Assembly (NCBI GenBank): GCA_024276455.1 | Contig: JAJRXE010000116.1 | Span: 1 to 6,986, forward strand | Length of the DNA: 6,986 nucleotides | Direction of reading: 5' to 3' | Origin: Calditrichota bacterium | GTDB taxonomy: Bacteria; Calditrichota; Calditrichia; RBG-13-44-9 | Shown here: in pieces, positions 6,007 to 6,986 of the stretch | Layout of the letters: the number at the start of each line of letters is the position of its first letter | Position numbering within the stretch: position 1 is the stretch's first letter | The notes under the pieces: model-generated | What the model was told of the DNA's origin: nothing | Databases searched by the model: none | What the model saw: only the letters and a program-made list of their open reading frames with translations | Made by a program: the position numbers and the translations under genes

Positions 6007-6986
6007 TCAAACTTTGCGGTATTTCTGGAGCATCCGGTAGAGGGTGGTCTTGTTCACCCCCAGATCGCGGGCGGCGGCAATCACGTTGTGGCGGTATTTT
6101 TTCAGCAGCTTGTCCAGGAATTCTCTTTCCACCCGTTGTACGGCCGCCTCGCTGGCCTGCTTTTTCAGACGGTTCAATTGCTCCCAGCTCAATTCTCCGG
6201 TGGCAAAATAAGAGGTCTTCGGATCAGATTTCCCCTGCAGGTTGGCCGCCACCATGTCCACGGTGATTACCTCCTCCCGGGCAAGGATAATCAGGCGGGT
6301 GATGATGTTCTCCAGCTCCCGGATGTTCCCGGGCCAGTCGTACTGGCGGAACACCTCCAGGGCAGCCGGGTCCAGACGAACATTTGCTTTGCGCAGTTCC
6401 TGCCCTTTCTGGCGGAGGAAATAATCCACCAGCAGGGGAAGGTCCTCTTTGCGCTCCCGCAGCGGGGGCAGCTCAATGGGAAACACATTGAGGCGGTAGT
6501 AGAGGTCTTCCCGGAAACGCCCCTCCCGCATCTGCTGCTCCAGATTTTTGTTGGTGGCGGCAATAATGCGCGCATTGGTGCGCAGCACCGCGGTTCCCCC
6601 CAGCCGTTCGAACTCTTTGTTGTAAAGCACCCGCAGCAATTTCACCTGCGCGGTTAGACTCAATTCCGACACCTCGTCCAGAAACAGGGTTCCGTCGGTG
6701 GCCAGCTCGAACTTTCCCAGTTTGCGCCGGGTGGCGCCGGTGAAAGCTCCCTTTTCGTAGCCGAACAGTTCGCTCTCCAGCAACTCTGCAGGCAACGCGC
6801 CGCAGTTCACCGGGAGAAAGATTTCCTGCGCCCGGGCGCTTTGTTTGTGAATCAGGCGCGCGACCAATTCCTTTCCGGTGCCGCTCTCCCCGCTGATGAG
6901 TACCATAAAATCGTTGGCCGCCGCCAGCTGAATCTTTTCCCGCACCTGCGCCATGGGGGGACTGTTTCCGATCAATTCCCGGTACC
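6007..6986 (-). CDS. Sigma54-dependent transcriptional activator (NtrC-type), N-terminus outside the window
   Basis: This is a bacterial enhancer-binding protein that uses ATP to open promoters held by sigma54 RNA polymerase. Numbering from the TTG at 6975, the AAA+ domain shows Walker A GESGTGKE (29-36), the sigma54-contacting GAFTGA loop (76-81), Walker B LFLDEV (97-102) and the arginine region REDLYYRL (155-162). A Fis-type helix-turn-helix ends the protein (about 297-322, AAARDLGVNKTTLYRML). The frame stays open through YREL to the window edge, and ELIGNSP is the usual opening of the AAA+ domain in this family. The TTG is therefore not the true start, and a sensory domain (receiver, GAF, PAS or other) probably lies beyond 6986. 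The signal it senses cannot be told. The gene is convergent with the CPBP gene, and I saw no clear -24/-12 promoter in the window, so its targets are probably elsewhere. Confidence 0.96.
   Translation of the reverse strand, partial: YRELIGNSPPMAQVREKIQLAAANDFMVLISGESGTGKELVARLIHKQSARAQEIFLPVNCGALPAELLESELFGYEKGAFTGATRRKLGKFELATDGTLFLDEVSELSLTAQVKLLRVLYNKEFERLGGTAVLRTNARIIAATNKNLEQQMREGRFREDLYYRLNVFPIELPPLRERKEDLPLLVDYFLRQKGQELRKANVRLDPAALEVFRQYDWPGNIRELENIITRLIILAREEVITVDMVAANLQGKSDPKTSYFATGELSWEQLNRLKKQASEAAVQRVEREFLDKLLKKYRHNVIAAARDLGVNKTTLYRMLQKYRKV

Noticed and set aside
6088..6657. Rightward 189-codon frame inside the sigma54 activator gene
   Set aside because: It is a shadow of the AAA+ coding sequence, which carries all the expected motifs on the other strand.
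1..6986. CRISPR array, tRNA/rRNA genes, insertion sequence, or defence system
   Set aside because: No spaced direct repeats of CRISPR type, no tRNA-like cloverleaf or T-loop context, no transposase and no terminal inverted repeats were seen. The genes are explained by known enzyme and regulator families.

Overview
The window is bacterial DNA of moderate GC with five genes. Two of them run off the ends. No organism can be named from it. The cell is clearly Gram-negative-like: a lipobox lipoprotein is paired with a Sec-exported partner. The paired M16 peptidases, the PlsC-like acyltransferase with a long C-terminal extension, and the palindrome-rich spacers recall the FCB group and its relatives (Bacteroidota, Calditrichota, KSB1-type lineages). 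That placement is inference with low confidence.

Layout. Bases 1-965 (minus) hold a PlsC-type acyltransferase cut at its C-terminus by the window edge. Bases 966-1458 are a gene-free spacer with an AT-rich dyad, a cluster of REP-like palindromes and a strong intrinsic terminator. Bases 1459-4230 (minus) hold a two-gene operon of M16 peptidase homologues, 15 bases apart and each with a strong Shine-Dalgarno. The first gene encodes a lipoprotein with an intact HxxEH zinc site. The second encodes a secreted partner that has lost HxxEH but keeps the R/Y pair missing from the first. Bases 4231-5007 are a 777-base divergent spacer with a candidate promoter for the operon, an 8-bp tandem repeat, palindromes, and a near-perfect sigma70 promoter facing right. 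Bases 5008-5862 (plus) encode a CPBP (CAAX/Rce1-like) intramembrane protease with no ATG start. After a short convergent spacer with a possible terminator, bases 6007-6986 (minus) carry the AAA+ and Fis-type HTH part of a sigma54 activator whose N-terminus lies outside the window.

How the genes fit together. The two M16 genes should make one heterodimeric envelope protease, with zinc catalysis on one subunit and substrate gripping on the other. The acyltransferase, the CPBP protease and the sigma54 activator show no direct sequence link to it. The acyltransferase and CPBP protease are membrane proteins and the M16 pair is exported, so the window has an envelope flavour, but no wholly new system can be demonstrated. 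The points most worth checking are the complementary M16 pair, the long leader and missing ATG of the CPBP gene, and the repeat-rich spacers.
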